The notes beneath the pieces are model-generated. The model saw only the letters and a program-made list of their open reading frames with translations, was not told where the DNA came from and searched no databases. A DNA stretch of 64,000 nucleotides from Calendula officinalis. Lineage: Eukaryota; Streptophyta; Magnoliopsida; Asterales; Asteraceae. The DNA lies in NCBI GenBank assembly GCA_963853835.1, contig OY970835.1, positions 13,336,501 to 13,400,500 on the forward strand. Reading direction: 5' to 3'. Of this stretch, positions 41,901 through 50,524 are shown one piece after another (within the stretch, counting starts at the first letter, position 1; every line of letters begins with the position of its first letter). The translations under genes and the position numbers were made by a program.

Positions 41901-43980
41901 AACACCACTTCGGCCCGAATATCCCTCTTCGGCCCGAACTCTTCAATATCCAAGATTGTGTGACAAAAGGTGCTATACTAAAACATTCATAACTTTCAGC
42001 TCGGGTGTCCGTTTCACGCCCACGAGTAAGCAAAATAGCTGGTTCGTTCGTCACTGCCAAGAACAAGTTCGGCCCGAACTCTTCACTGTTCCCGGCCCGA
42101 ACTTCATTTTCGGCCCGAACTTCCACCTCGGCCCGAACTTCAACCTCGGCCCGAACTTCAACCTCGGCCCGAAGTCCGACCTCGGCCCGAACTTTAACCT
42201 CGGCCCGAACATCATCCTCGGCCCGAACACCAAACTTCGGCCCGAACACCACTTCGGCCCGAACATCCCACTTCGGCCCGAACACCACTTCGGCCCGAAC
42301 ATCCCTCTTCGGCCCGAACTCTTCAATATCCAAGATTGTGTGACAAAAGGTGCTATACTAAAACATTCATAACTTCCAGCTCGGGTGTCCGTTTCACGCC
42401 CACGAGTAACCAAAATAGTTGGTTCGTTCGTCACTGCCTAGAAGTGGCTCGGCCCGAACTTTTCACTGTTCCCGGCCCGAACTTCATTTTCGGCCTGAAC
42501 TTCAACCTCGGCCCGAACTTCAACCTCGGCCCGAACTCCGACCTCGGCCCGAACTTCAACCTCGGCCCGAACATCATCTTCGGCTCGAACACCGAACTTC
42601 GGCCCGAACACCACTTCGGCCCGAACACCACTTCGGCCCGAACATCCCACTTCGGCCCGAACATCCCTCTTCGGCCCGAACTCTTCAATATCCAAGATTG
42701 TGTGACAAAAGGTGCTATACTAAAACATTCATAACTTTCAGCTCGGGTGTCCGTTTCACGCCCATGAGTAACCAAAATAGATGGTTCGTTCGTCACTGCC
42801 AAGAACAAGTTCGGCCCGAACTCTTCACTGTTCCCGGCCCGAACTTCATTTTCGGCACGAACTTCAACATCGGCCCGAACTTCAACCTCGGCCCGAACTC
42901 CGACCTCGGCCCGAACTTCAACCTCGGACCGAACATCATCCTCGGCCCGAACACCGAACTGCGGCCCGAACACCACTTCGGCCCGAACATCCCACTTCGG
43001 CCCGAACATCCCTCTTCGGCCCGAACTCTTCAATATCCAAGATTGTGTGACAAAAGGTGCTATACTAAAACATTCATAACTTTCAGCTCGGGTGTCCGTT
43101 TCTCGCCCACGAGTAACCAAAATAGTTGGTTCGTTCGTCACTGCCAGGAACAAGTTCGGCCGAACTCTACACTGTTCCCGGCCCGAACTTCATTTTCGGC
43201 CCGAACTTCAACCTCGGCCCGAACTTCAACCTCGGTCCGAACTCCGACCTCGGCCCGAACTTCAACCTCGGCCCGAACATCATCCTCGGCCCGAACACCG
43301 AACTTCGGCCCGAACACCACTTCAGCCCGAACATCCCTCTTCGGCCCGAACTCTTCAATATACAAGATTGTGTGACAAAAGGTGCTATACTAAAACATTC
43401 ATAACTTTCAGCTCGGGTGTCCGTTTCACGCCCACGAGTAACCAAAATAGTTGGTTCGTTCGTCACTGCCAAGAACAAGTTCGGCCCGAACTCTTCACTG
43501 TTCCCGGCCCGAACTTCATTTTCGGCACGAACTTCAACCTCGGCCCGAACTTCAACCTCGGCCCGAACTCCGACCTCGGCCCGAACTTCAACCTCGGCCC
43601 GAACACCGAACTGCGGCCTGAACACCACTTCGGCCCGAACACCACTTCGGCCCGAACATCCCACTTCGGCCAAAACATCCCTCTTCGGCCCGAACTCTTC
43701 AATATCCAAGATTGTGTGACAAAAGGTGCTATACTAAAACATTCATAACTTTCAGCTCGGGTGTCCGTTTCTCGCCCACGAGTAACCAAAATTGATGGTT
43801 CGTTCGTCACTGCCAAGAACAAGTTCGGCCCGAACTCTTCACTGTTCCCGGCCCGAACTTCATTTTCGGCCCGAACTTCAACCTAGGCCTAAACTTCAAC
43901 CTCGGCCCGAACTCCGACCTCGGCCCGAACTTCAACCTCGGCCCGAACATCATCCTCGGCCCGAACACCGAACTTCGGCC
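38961..43980 (+). repeat. Satellite stretch next to the 5' LTR
   Basis: Core starts at 39094, 39455, 39800, 40196, 40540, 40938, 41334, 41660, 42005, 42385, 42747, 43092, 43417 and 43761 give spacings from 325 to 398 bp. The stretch is more divergent than the higher-order blocks. It has an A-rich GTGTGAAAAAGG with TTCCATAC at 39408-39427 and a one-base loss in CCAAATTGTGTG near 39042. It also has core variants such as TTTCTCGCCCACG at 43100 and 43768 and CATAACCTTCAGC at 40181. The order of four monomers from 39455 matches that at 62660-64000 on the other side of the element. Confidence 0.75.
43976..43980 (+). other. Target-site duplication, left copy (CGGCC)
   Basis: The five bases just before the 5' LTR, CGGCC, are repeated just after the 3' LTR at 55507-55511. 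A 5-bp duplication is what a copia integrase makes. Removing the element and one copy restores an ordinary satellite subunit (CTTCGGCCCGAACACCAC). Confidence 0.95.
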
Positions 43981-44188
43981 TGTTAAGGCAAAAAGCCTTG
44001 CCCCTTTGGATCTTAAGTTAACAAAACAACCTAGACCAGCTTTGATTTATATGTAGAATAATATAGCTAAGTTTAGGTCTGATACTGAGTGATCAGTATT
44101 GGAACTCAGTATCAGTACTCAGTATCAGATAGTGATACTGAGTATAAGGACTGAGTAGAAGGACTGAGTGATACTCAGTATAGTAACG

Positions 44189-44217
44189 GACTAAGATCAA
44201 ATCCCTTGATCTTAGTC
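44189..44217 (+). promoter_or_regulatory. Perfect 12-bp inverted repeat in U3
   Basis: Arms GACTAAGATCAA (44189-44200) and TTGATCTTAGTC (44206-44217) are exact reverse complements around the 5-base loop ATCCC. The structure lies about 60 bp before the TATA box and is preserved in the 3' LTR at 55206-55234. It could be a binding site for a dimeric factor or an RNA hairpin at the 3' end of the genomic transcript. Its role is not known. Confidence 0.75.
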
Positions 44218-44277
44218 ATTTTCCTTACTTAGTCCTTCGGTTACTCCTTTGCTCATCATGTAAGATCTCTATAACAT

Positions 44278-44285
44278 TATAAATA
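44278..44285 (+). promoter_or_regulatory. TATA box of the element promoter
   Basis: TATAAATA is a full plant TATA consensus, in an AT-rich setting after the heptamer-rich U3. Transcription would start about 25-32 bases downstream, near 44305-44315, so R begins there. The equivalent in the 3' LTR is 55295-55302. One of the three LTR differences (44286 G, 55303 A) is the base right after the box. Confidence 0.75.
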
Positions 44286-44491
44286 GAGATCATCTTGCAA
44301 AGGAGTACTTACCAATTCACTTTACACTTCTATATCTTTTGTAATTGATTAGTGGTCTTGTTATTCCGCAACAAGCCACACTTAGTGGATTTATACATTG
44401 ACTATATTCTTGTGTTATCACTCTAATATTTCTCTAAGTATAATAATCTATCAATCAACATTATAAACCAGGGTTGTTGTGACCTAACAAC

Positions 44492-44503
44492 TGGTGTCAG
44501 AGC
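44492..44503 (+). other. Primer binding site (initiator methionine tRNA)
   Basis: TGGTGTCAGAGC begins two bases after the LTR end. It matches the usual plant copia site TGGTATCAGAGC, complementary to the 3' end of initiator tRNA-Met, at 11 of 12 bases. The one difference (A to G) would still allow a G-U pair. This primes minus-strand DNA synthesis. Confidence 0.9.
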
Positions 44504-44587
44504 AGGCTAAATAAACTCTTATTTAGTCGATCTATAACCCTGGCAGCCATTTCCTACATCTATCCCTCCAACACTCAAAAATCCAAA
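44504..44587 (+). other. 5' leader between primer site and gag, with a hairpin at 44507-44526
   Basis: The leader is short. It holds an 8-bp perfect stem, CTAAATAA (44507-44514) and TTATTTAG (44519-44526), closed by the loop ACTC, just after the primer site. The rest is C- and A-rich unstructured sequence leading to the gag ATG in the context CCAAAATGTCT. Such stems next to the primer site are used for packaging or dimerisation in retroelements; here that is inference. Confidence 0.6.
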
Positions 44588-46378
44588 ATGTCTACAGTTG
44601 TTGCACCAATTATGTCTGGAAAGGGAGTACCCATCTTTGATGGAAAAGACTTCCATCAATGGAAGCTTAAAGCTCAGTGGTATCTTGAATCTATTCACCA
44701 TGAGATGCTCACTGTGCTATATGATGGTCCCATCATTCCACAAACTGTGGAACCTGTTGCTGCTATTGATGATGCTCCTGAGGGCATAAGAACTGTACCT
44801 AAACTAAAGCACAACTGGACTGATACTGACCGTCAGTTGTATGCTTTAGACTCCAGAGCTAAAGGGGTGATTGGTAATGCTGTTACCAAAGAGATACTTA
44901 ATGCAATTATGAAATTCCCAACAGCAAAGGCTATGTGGGATAGTCTATCAGTCACCTATGAAGGCACAGCAAAGGTGAAGTTGCAAAGAAAAAGCAACAT
45001 GAGAAGGAAATATGAAAATTTCTTCTCAACTCCTAATGAAGACATCACCACTCTCTATAACAGGTTCAATACTGTTATCCATGATTTAATCAGTGTAGGC
45101 ATTGTGAAAGAAGAAGGAGAGCTTGTTCAAAAGTTCCTGGATAGTCTTCCTCAACAATTTCTTGACATGACAAACTCTGTCAATGCTGCTAACAACATTG
45201 AGTCATACACTCTTCAAACTTTGTATGGTCTAATGTTGAATCATGAGGAGAATAATGCTGCAAGACTGATCAACTGGAAGAAAACTGACAAGTCTTCCAC
45301 TGGCATGACTCTAGTTGCGCAACAGGCCTATACTGTGACTGAGCCAGATGAACCAGAAGTTGATCTTGCTGATACTGAGGCAGAAGAGCTTGAAACTCAA
45401 ATGGCTCTTATGTCTATGAAGCTGGATCAGTTGAAGAAGAAGAGGCTTGGTGTTAGCTCTTCTAATACTGACCCAAGATCAGGTCTGTGCTATAGGTGTG
45501 GAAAGCCTGGACATATTGCTGAAAATTGTCATACCAAGTCTTCTGAGACTGACCAAAATGACAAGATTGCATACCGAGCAAAGAGGTATAGAGACAAATA
45601 TGTCAAACTGAAGAATTGGAGCAAGGGCAAGAGGGCAGAAGGGAATGGAGCACCTCATCAAGCACTTTACTCAGAAGCCTGGATGGATGAAGAGTTAAGT
45701 GATGATGAAGAAGAGATTGAGAATAAAGCCTTTATGGCTTTCACTGAAGATGATTTGAAGAGCTCCTTTGAAAAGGACATCAAAGAGGCTGAGAGGATGA
45801 GTGTTCACACTGATTGGGATTCCACTCAGTTGTACAAGGTAAGTTCCTTTCAAACTTATTCAGTGAATGAAAAAATCAAGATTTTTGAGTATATGATTGT
45901 TGATCTTAAAACTTCTGTACAAAATGAAAAAGCTTTAAAATTTACAATTCAAGAACTTGAAAGGGTAAATAATGAAAACTTGGATAAATTAGCAAAATAT
46001 AAAGATTTAGAACTAAACTTTTCAGATTTAAAAGACATTAACCAAAGATTAGCTGATAAAGCTCATTTACACAAACTTGAAAAAGAGAAATTTGAAAAAC
46101 AGTGTAAATCTTGGGGAAATGCTTCAATAAAATTAAGTAAATGTTTAAATCAACAATTCCCAGAAAATGTGAGGGCTGCACTTGGTGTTGATCCTCAATT
46201 TAAGAATAGGAACAATTTTGCTGATTTATTTGAAGAGTTTTCTACTATGAACCCTATTAATTTTGTAAAAGCTAAAACTTTATGTGAAGTTGGATGTCAA
46301 ACTGAGTCAGATGATGAGGAAAATGAAATTTTAGAAAAACCTATTGGTCCTTCCATCTGCTCAAAGTGCTATACTTAG
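44588..46378 (+). CDS. gag: Gag (nucleocapsid polyprotein), 596 residues
   Basis: This is the structural protein that packages element RNA into virus-like particles in the cytoplasm. It starts at the first ATG after the primer site. The N-terminal third is the copia gag domain (FDGKDFHQWKLKAQWYLES near residue 18; DSLSVTYEGTAKVK near 117). A CCHC zinc knuckle, CYRCGKPGHIAENC, has its ligands at C301, C304, H309 and C314. Residues about 420-520 are rich in K, E and L with heptad-like spacing and are probably coiled coil. The acidic C-terminus holds GCQTE (C570-Q571-T572), like a dynein light chain 8 (LC8) binding motif; Sirevirus Gag proteins are reported to bind LC8. It ends at TAG 46376, but the same frame stays open to 47000. 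A consensus splice donor lies at codon 417/418, so a spliced form would lack everything after K417. Confidence 0.93.
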   Translation: MSTVVAPIMSGKGVPIFDGKDFHQWKLKAQWYLESIHHEMLTVLYDGPIIPQTVEPVAAIDDAPEGIRTVPKLKHNWTDTDRQLYALDSRAKGVIGNAVTKEILNAIMKFPTAKAMWDSLSVTYEGTAKVKLQRKSNMRRKYENFFSTPNEDITTLYNRFNTVIHDLISVGIVKEEGELVQKFLDSLPQQFLDMTNSVNAANNIESYTLQTLYGLMLNHEENNAARLINWKKTDKSSTGMTLVAQQAYTVTEPDEPEVDLADTEAEELETQMALMSMKLDQLKKKRLGVSSSNTDPRSGLCYRCGKPGHIAENCHTKSSETDQNDKIAYRAKRYRDKYVKLKNWSKGKRAEGNGAPHQALYSEAWMDEELSDDEEEIENKAFMAFTEDDLKSSFEKDIKEAERMSVHTDWDSTQLYKVSSFQTYSVNEKIKIFEYMIVDLKTSVQNEKALKFTIQELERVNNENLDKLAKYKDLELNFSDLKDINQRLADKAHLHKLEKEKFEKQCKSWGNASIKLSKCLNQQFPENVRAALGVDPQFKNRNNFADLFEEFSTMNPINFVKAKTLCEVGCQTESDDEENEILEKPIGPSICSKCYT

Positions 46379-47182
46379 CTACAAGAACTCAGTATTGAAT
46401 TTCAAATAACAGAAATTTCTGATACCGAGCTACCAATAGTTCAGTATGACACTTTTGCTGTTCCACCTTTTGAATTATTATTTAATACAACAACTTTTGA
46501 ATTATATAATGATAATAAGACAACTTCTATCTCAAATGTTACATCTAATACAGAAGTTGCAGGAACAGAAACATCATATACTGAGAAATCTGAAGAACTT
46601 GTTAAAGTTGTTACTTCAAAACATGATAAACAAAAAACAACTTTAACTAGGTCCTTAGTTGGCAGAGACAAGAAGTCTATCACTAATGATATTAGAAAGA
46701 CTCCTCTGTCAAATAAAAAGAAGAAACCAGATCCACCGCCCTTTAAGCCAGTAAAACAAAATGTTAAAACACCTATTAAAAATGACAAACATAACATTTT
46801 AAAAACACTTGGTGATCAGGTCAAATCTTTAAGTAAACAATTTGCAAAACTTGTTCATACTGATCCACCAAAAGTGCAACATTTTTCTAAAATACCTTAT
46901 GAAAATATGTTTAAAATAGACCTAGAAAATGTTATAGGTGTCATCATACTGGTCATAAGGGAGATGAATGCTGGACTGATCTCTCAAGTCCTAGGTACTT
47001 AGTACCAAAGAAAAGGAGAGAAACTAAGTCAGTATCACCAAAGAAAACTTCTAAAGTTTCCCCTGAAGTGATACTGGCCTCTCCACATAAAGAGATTAAG
47101 TAAAAATATGTTTATCCCACCAAAGGTCCCATTCAAAAATGGGTTCCTAAAAAGAACTAATTTTTTTTTGTGTCTTGTGCAG
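45839..47182 (+). other. Candidate intron that would fuse gag to pol in frame (1344 bp)
   Basis: The donor is AAG|GTAAGT with GT at 45839, an exact plant consensus. The acceptor is TTTTTTTTTTGTGTCTTGTGCAG|G, ending at 47182, preceded by the branch-like CTAAT near 47155. Exon 1 would end after gag codon 417 in phase 0. Exon 2 would begin at GGT 47183, also phase 0, eight codons before the protease motif. Splicing would remove the gag stop, the frame break, two further stops and the second zinc knuckle. Ogre elements of legumes are known to remove an intron within their coding region. The alternative is a decayed gag-pol linker with chance splice-like signals. Confidence 0.45.
46379..47107 (+). 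pseudogene. Broken gag-pol linker with a second zinc knuckle in another frame
   Basis: After the gag TAG the gag frame stays open for 207 codons, to TAG 47000, and reads as ordinary lysine-rich gag/pol linker up to about 46918. From there the sensible reading is one base out of register. In that frame 46930-46974 gives CYRCHHTGHKGDECW, a second CCHC knuckle, followed by basic sequence and a stop at about 47100. After that stop, basic linker-like sequence again continues up to a further TAA just before the T run. The break lies in an A-rich run near 46913-46918. TGA 47069 is the last in-frame stop before pol. In related elements this would be continuous coding sequence between Gag and protease, so this is either decay or intronic sequence. 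Confidence 0.6.
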
Positions 47183-50100
47183 GGTGACAGAAAATGGTAT
47201 TTAGATAGTTGCTGCTCAAGACACATGACAGGCAGTATGGAATACCATCTCAATTATACTCCAGAGAAGGGTCCTTCTGTTAAATTTGGAGATGACTCGG
47301 TGGGAAAGACAAGAGGTTATGGTGTGATCAAAGCAGGCAACATAACTTTTAAAAGAGTTGCCAATGTAGAGGGTCTTAAACACAATCTGCTCAGTATCAG
47401 CCAGATGTGTGATGATGACAATGAAGCTCGATTCAGGAAGGTTGCAGGAATCATCTACAATGATAAAGGGCAGCCTGTACTCATTGCTAGAAGAGAAAAA
47501 TATGTATATGTGGTCAACCTATCTGAAATAGACCCAACTATTCGAGTATGCATGCTTTCTAAAGTCAAGCCAGAATTGCATTGGCAATGGCACAAGAAAC
47601 TCTCTCACATCAACTTTAGAAATATCAATGAGCTCAGTATGAAGAAACTGGTGAGAGGGTTGCCCACTATTACTTATTCAAAAGATAAGTTATGCTCAGC
47701 ATGTGAAATGGGCAAGCAGAAGAAGAGTTCATTCAAGTCCAAAGTCAATCATTCCATCAATGAACCTCTTACTATGATACATATGGATCTTTTTGGCCCC
47801 ATCAGCACACCATCTTTGGCCAAAAAGATCTATACTCTAGTCTTGGTTGATGAATTTTCAAGATATACTTGGGTCATCTTCCTCAAGACTAAGTCAGATG
47901 CAACAACAGAAATCATTGCCTTTATAAAAAGAGAGGAACTTCAAAAAGGCAACAAGGTCAAGCAACTTAGAAGTGACCATGGTACTGAGTTTAAGAACTC
48001 AGTATTAGCAGATTTCTGTGAAGAAAAAGGAATCATTCAAAACTTCTCTGCAGCCTACACACCACAACAAAATGGTGTTGTAGAAAGAAAGAATAGAACA
48101 CTGATTGAAGCTGCAAGAACTTTATTATGCCATGCTGGACTGGCACTGAGTTTCTGGGCTGAAGCTGTAAACTGTGCAAACTTCACTCAGAATAGAGCTA
48201 CTATAGTCCAAAGACATCTGAAGACTCCATATGAGTTATATAATGGCAAGATTCCTAATGTGGAATACTTCCACATCTTTGGGAGTAAATGCTTTGTACT
48301 CAGTACAAAACAAAATCTCAACAAACTTGCTCCCAAAGCAAATGAAGGTGTGTTCATGTGCTATTCTCCGCACTCTAAAGCTTTCAGAGTGTATATCATA
48401 ACAACCAAGATGATTGTAGAATCCATTCATGTAACATTCGATGAAGATCAGAATGAGCATTCTACCTTAGCAAGTGAAGACATAAGTGGCATAGACATTC
48501 TATGCAATCCAGAACACTCCATTGCTGAACAACCTAAGTTTCATCCACACTTTATTCCTAATAAGTTTAATGAAACTGATCAAGTTCAAACTCAGTATCA
48601 CTCAAATGAGACTAATTCTGAGGTTCCCATAACAGAGGACCTCCATACTGAGTTTCCAACTAATGATCTGAACCATTCTATCTATGAAGAAGGTGAAACA
48701 TCCAATACTTCACAAGAATCCACATCAACTCTGCAAAATGAGGATGAACAGCAACCTGCACTGTCTAATACTGATCAGAATTCCACTCAGTATCAGACAG
48801 ACAACACACCAAATCAACAAGATATTGTTGATCCTATTTCAAATGCTTCCTTAGGAAACAATTTAAGGGAACACAGAGACCATCCACACTCAAACATTAT
48901 TGGTCCTATTGAAGAAGGTGTCCAAACAAGAAGAAAATTAGAATTTCCAACCCAAGCAACTGCAATTTTTTGTTTCTTCTCAAGTTTCTTATCTACCATT
49001 GAACCAAAGAAAGCTGATGAAGCTTTATTAGATGAAGATTGGGTAGAGGCTATGCAAGAAGAGCTCATAGAGTTTGAGAGAAACAAAGTTTGGAACTTAG
49101 TGCCACCTCCTTCTGGCAAAACTATTATTGGTACTAAGTGGGTGTTCAGAAACAAGATGGACAAGGATGGTGTTGTCATCAGAAACAAAGCAAGGTTAGT
49201 TGCTCAAGGTTACAGGCAAGAAGAAGGCATTGACTATGATGAAACTTTTGCACCAGTTGCAAGAATTGAAGCTATTAGGTTGTATCTTGCATATGCAGCC
49301 TTTAAGAATTTCAAAGTTTATCAGATGGATGTCAAAAGTGCTTTTCTAAATGGAAAACTCCAAGAAGAAGTTTATGTTAAACAACCACCAGGTTTTGTTG
49401 ATCCTAAATTTCCGAATTATGTTTTCAAGCTTGATAAAGCTCTATATGGGCTCAAACAAGCTCCAAGAGCCTGGTATGATACCCTGTCCGAGTACATTAT
49501 TGAAAATAAATTTACAAGAGGTAAAATTGATAAAACATTATTTTCAAAAAGGAAAGGTTCTGACATCTTACTCATTCAGATATATGTAGATGATATTATC
49601 TTTGGCTCCACTGACAAGTCAATGTGTGACTGGTTTGCTAAGATAATGTCAACTCAGTATCAGATGAGTATGATGGGAGAACTTACTTACTTTCTTGGTT
49701 TACAAGTTGAACAAAAGCCTGATGGCACTTTTATAAATCAAAGTAAGTATGTGCATGACATGTTAAAGAAATACAAATTTGAAAATTTATCTTCCATGCA
49801 CACTCCTATGGGTACTCAGGATAAGATAAGTAAGGATGAAACTGGTAAACCAGTATGTCAATCCACATACCGAGGTATGATTGGTTCCTTACTTTATTTA
49901 ACTGCTAGTAGGCCTGATATCATGTTTGCCACATGTTTGTGTGCTCGGTATCAGGCTGATCCTAAAGAATCACACATGAAAGCAGTTAAGCGCATCTTTA
50001 GATATCTTACAGGTACTCCTAACCTGGGTCTTTGGTATCCCAAAGACTCAAACTTTGACCTTGAAGGGTACACAGATGCAGATTTTGCAGGTTGTAGATT

Positions 50101-50524
50101 GGACAGAAAGAGCACAAGTGGAGGATGTCAATTCCTAGGTGGAAGACTAGTTGGCTGGTCATCCAAGAAACAAAATTCGGTAGCAACTTCCACAGCAGAA
50201 GCAGAATATGTTGCTGCAGGAAGTTGTTGTGCTCAATTATTATGGATGCAGTATCAACTCTTAGACTATGGGTTCAACTATCATAAGACTCCCATTCATT
50301 GTGATAACAAGAGTGCTATTGCTATCACAGAGAACCCAGTCTATCACTCCAAAACCAAGCACATTGATATCAGACACCACTTTATTCGAGATAATGTGGA
50401 AAAAGGTAAGGTTGAGGTAGATTATGTCTCCATAGATGAACAATTGGCCGATGTATTTACTAAACCTCTCCTTGAGGAAAGGTTTATGTATTTACTAGGG
50501 CAATTAGGTATGCTGAATCCTTGA
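47108..50524 (+). CDS. pol: Pol polyprotein: protease, integrase, reverse transcriptase, RNase H (1138 residues from the first ATG)
   Basis: The frame is stop-free from 47072; the ATG at 47108 is only the first Met and may not be used. The protease motif is WYLDSCCSRHMTG (D33-S34-C35); the usual aspartic site is D-S/T-G, so the glycine is replaced by cysteine through one base (TGC for GGC at 47210). The integrase zinc domain has H162, H167, C196 and C199. The catalytic core has D227, D290 and E326 (DD35E), with the GVVERKN context. Reverse transcriptase spans about 670-910, with QMDVKSAFLNG and YVDD at 826-829. RNase H has D990 (TDADFAG), E1031 (STAEAEYVA) and D1066 (HCDNKSA), and the protein ends near ADVFTKPL. 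Order and motifs are those of Ty1/copia. Apart from the protease residue the enzyme domains look intact. It would convert genomic RNA to DNA and insert it. Confidence 0.95.
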   Translation: MFIPPKVPFKNGFLKRTNFFLCLVQGDRKWYLDSCCSRHMTGSMEYHLNYTPEKGPSVKFGDDSVGKTRGYGVIKAGNITFKRVANVEGLKHNLLSISQMCDDDNEARFRKVAGIIYNDKGQPVLIARREKYVYVVNLSEIDPTIRVCMLSKVKPELHWQWHKKLSHINFRNINELSMKKLVRGLPTITYSKDKLCSACEMGKQKKSSFKSKVNHSINEPLTMIHMDLFGPISTPSLAKKIYTLVLVDEFSRYTWVIFLKTKSDATTEIIAFIKREELQKGNKVKQLRSDHGTEFKNSVLADFCEEKGIIQNFSAAYTPQQNGVVERKNRTLIEAARTLLCHAGLALSFWAEAVNCANFTQNRATIVQRHLKTPYELYNGKIPNVEYFHIFGSKCFVLSTKQNLNKLAPKANEGVFMCYSPHSKAFRVYIITTKMIVESIHVTFDEDQNEHSTLASEDISGIDILCNPEHSIAEQPKFHPHFIPNKFNETDQVQTQYHSNETNSEVPITEDLHTEFPTNDLNHSIYEEGETSNTSQESTSTLQNEDEQQPALSNTDQNSTQYQTDNTPNQQDIVDPISNASLGNNLREHRDHPHSNIIGPIEEGVQTRRKLEFPTQATAIFCFFSSFLSTIEPKKADEALLDEDWVEAMQEELIEFERNKVWNLVPPPSGKTIIGTKWVFRNKMDKDGVVIRNKARLVAQGYRQEEGIDYDETFAPVARIEAIRLYLAYAAFKNFKVYQMDVKSAFLNGKLQEEVYVKQPPGFVDPKFPNYVFKLDKALYGLKQAPRAWYDTLSEYIIENKFTRGKIDKTLFSKRKGSDILLIQIYVDDIIFGSTDKSMCDWFAKIMSTQYQMSMMGELTYFLGLQVEQKPDGTFINQSKYVHDMLKKYKFENLSSMHTPMGTQDKISKDETGKPVCQSTYRGMIGSLLYLTASRPDIMFATCLCARYQADPKESHMKAVKRIFRYLTGTPNLGLWYPKDSNFDLEGYTDADFAGCRLDRKSTSGGCQFLGGRLVGWSSKKQNSVATSTAEAEYVAAGSCCAQLLWMQYQLLDYGFNYHKTPIHCDNKSAIAITENPVYHSKTKHIDIRHHFIRDNVEKGKVEVDYVSIDEQLADVFTKPLLEERFMYLLGQLGMLNP

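Larger units (their letters stand above)
1..43980 (+). repeat. Satellite array, left part (about 120 monomers of roughly 362 bp)
   Basis: The whole stretch is head-to-tail copies of one monomer, all in one orientation and with no other sequence between them. Each copy has a conserved core of about 135 bp, seen for example at 1485-1625, followed by a run of 17-19 bp subunits sharing CGGCCCGAAC. Core starts (the GTGTCCGTTTCACGCC motif) fall at 133, 476, 838, 1200, 1543, 1905, 2284 and so on to 43761. Most spacings are 343-345, 360-364 or 379-381 bp, with rarer 326, 385, 396-403 and 413-416 bp. The array runs off the left edge and stops exactly at the retrotransposon. There is no coding gene; long open frames occur on both strands only because the subunits lack stop codons. 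A period near 362 bp is about two nucleosome lengths, as in many plant satellites. Function is unknown, and a centromeric or heterochromatic role is possible but not shown. Confidence 0.97.
43981..44489 (+). repeat. 5' LTR (509 bp)
   Basis: It starts TGTTAAGGC and ends CCTAACA, so the ends form a short inverted repeat (TGTTA/TAACA). The same 509 bp recur at 54998-55506 with three changes. Before the TATA box it holds five TACTGAG/CTCAGTA heptamers (44083, 44105, 44118, 44136, 44174) and a 12-bp-arm hairpin. The predicted transcription start is about 44310, so U3 would be about 330 bp and R plus U5 about 180 bp. Confidence 0.97.

Noticed and set aside
1..43980. CRISPR-like array of short repeats and spacers
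   Set aside because: The short units are directly adjacent 17-19 bp variants with no unique spacers, no cas genes are present and the context is a plant genome.
1..43980. Ribosomal DNA spacer subrepeats
   Set aside because: The period and CG-rich subunits are suggestive, but no 18S, 5.8S, 25S or 5S coding sequence occurs in 64 kb.
1..43980. CENP-B box in the monomer core (GGTTCGTTCGTCACTG)
   Set aside because: The core has TTCG but lacks the required A and CGGG at the right spacing on either strand, so the box is not met.
1..43980. G-quadruplex potential on the minus strand
   Set aside because: Each subunit has only one GGG run, spaced about 15 bases apart, outside the usual loop limits.
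44250..44262. Splice donor GTAAGA in the LTR (44260) for a leader exon
   Set aside because: It lies before the TATA box, so it would not be in a transcript starting in the 5' LTR.
48814..49188. Antisense ORF inside pol
   Set aside because: It is a shadow of the reverse-transcriptase coding frame, with no recognisable motif or start context.
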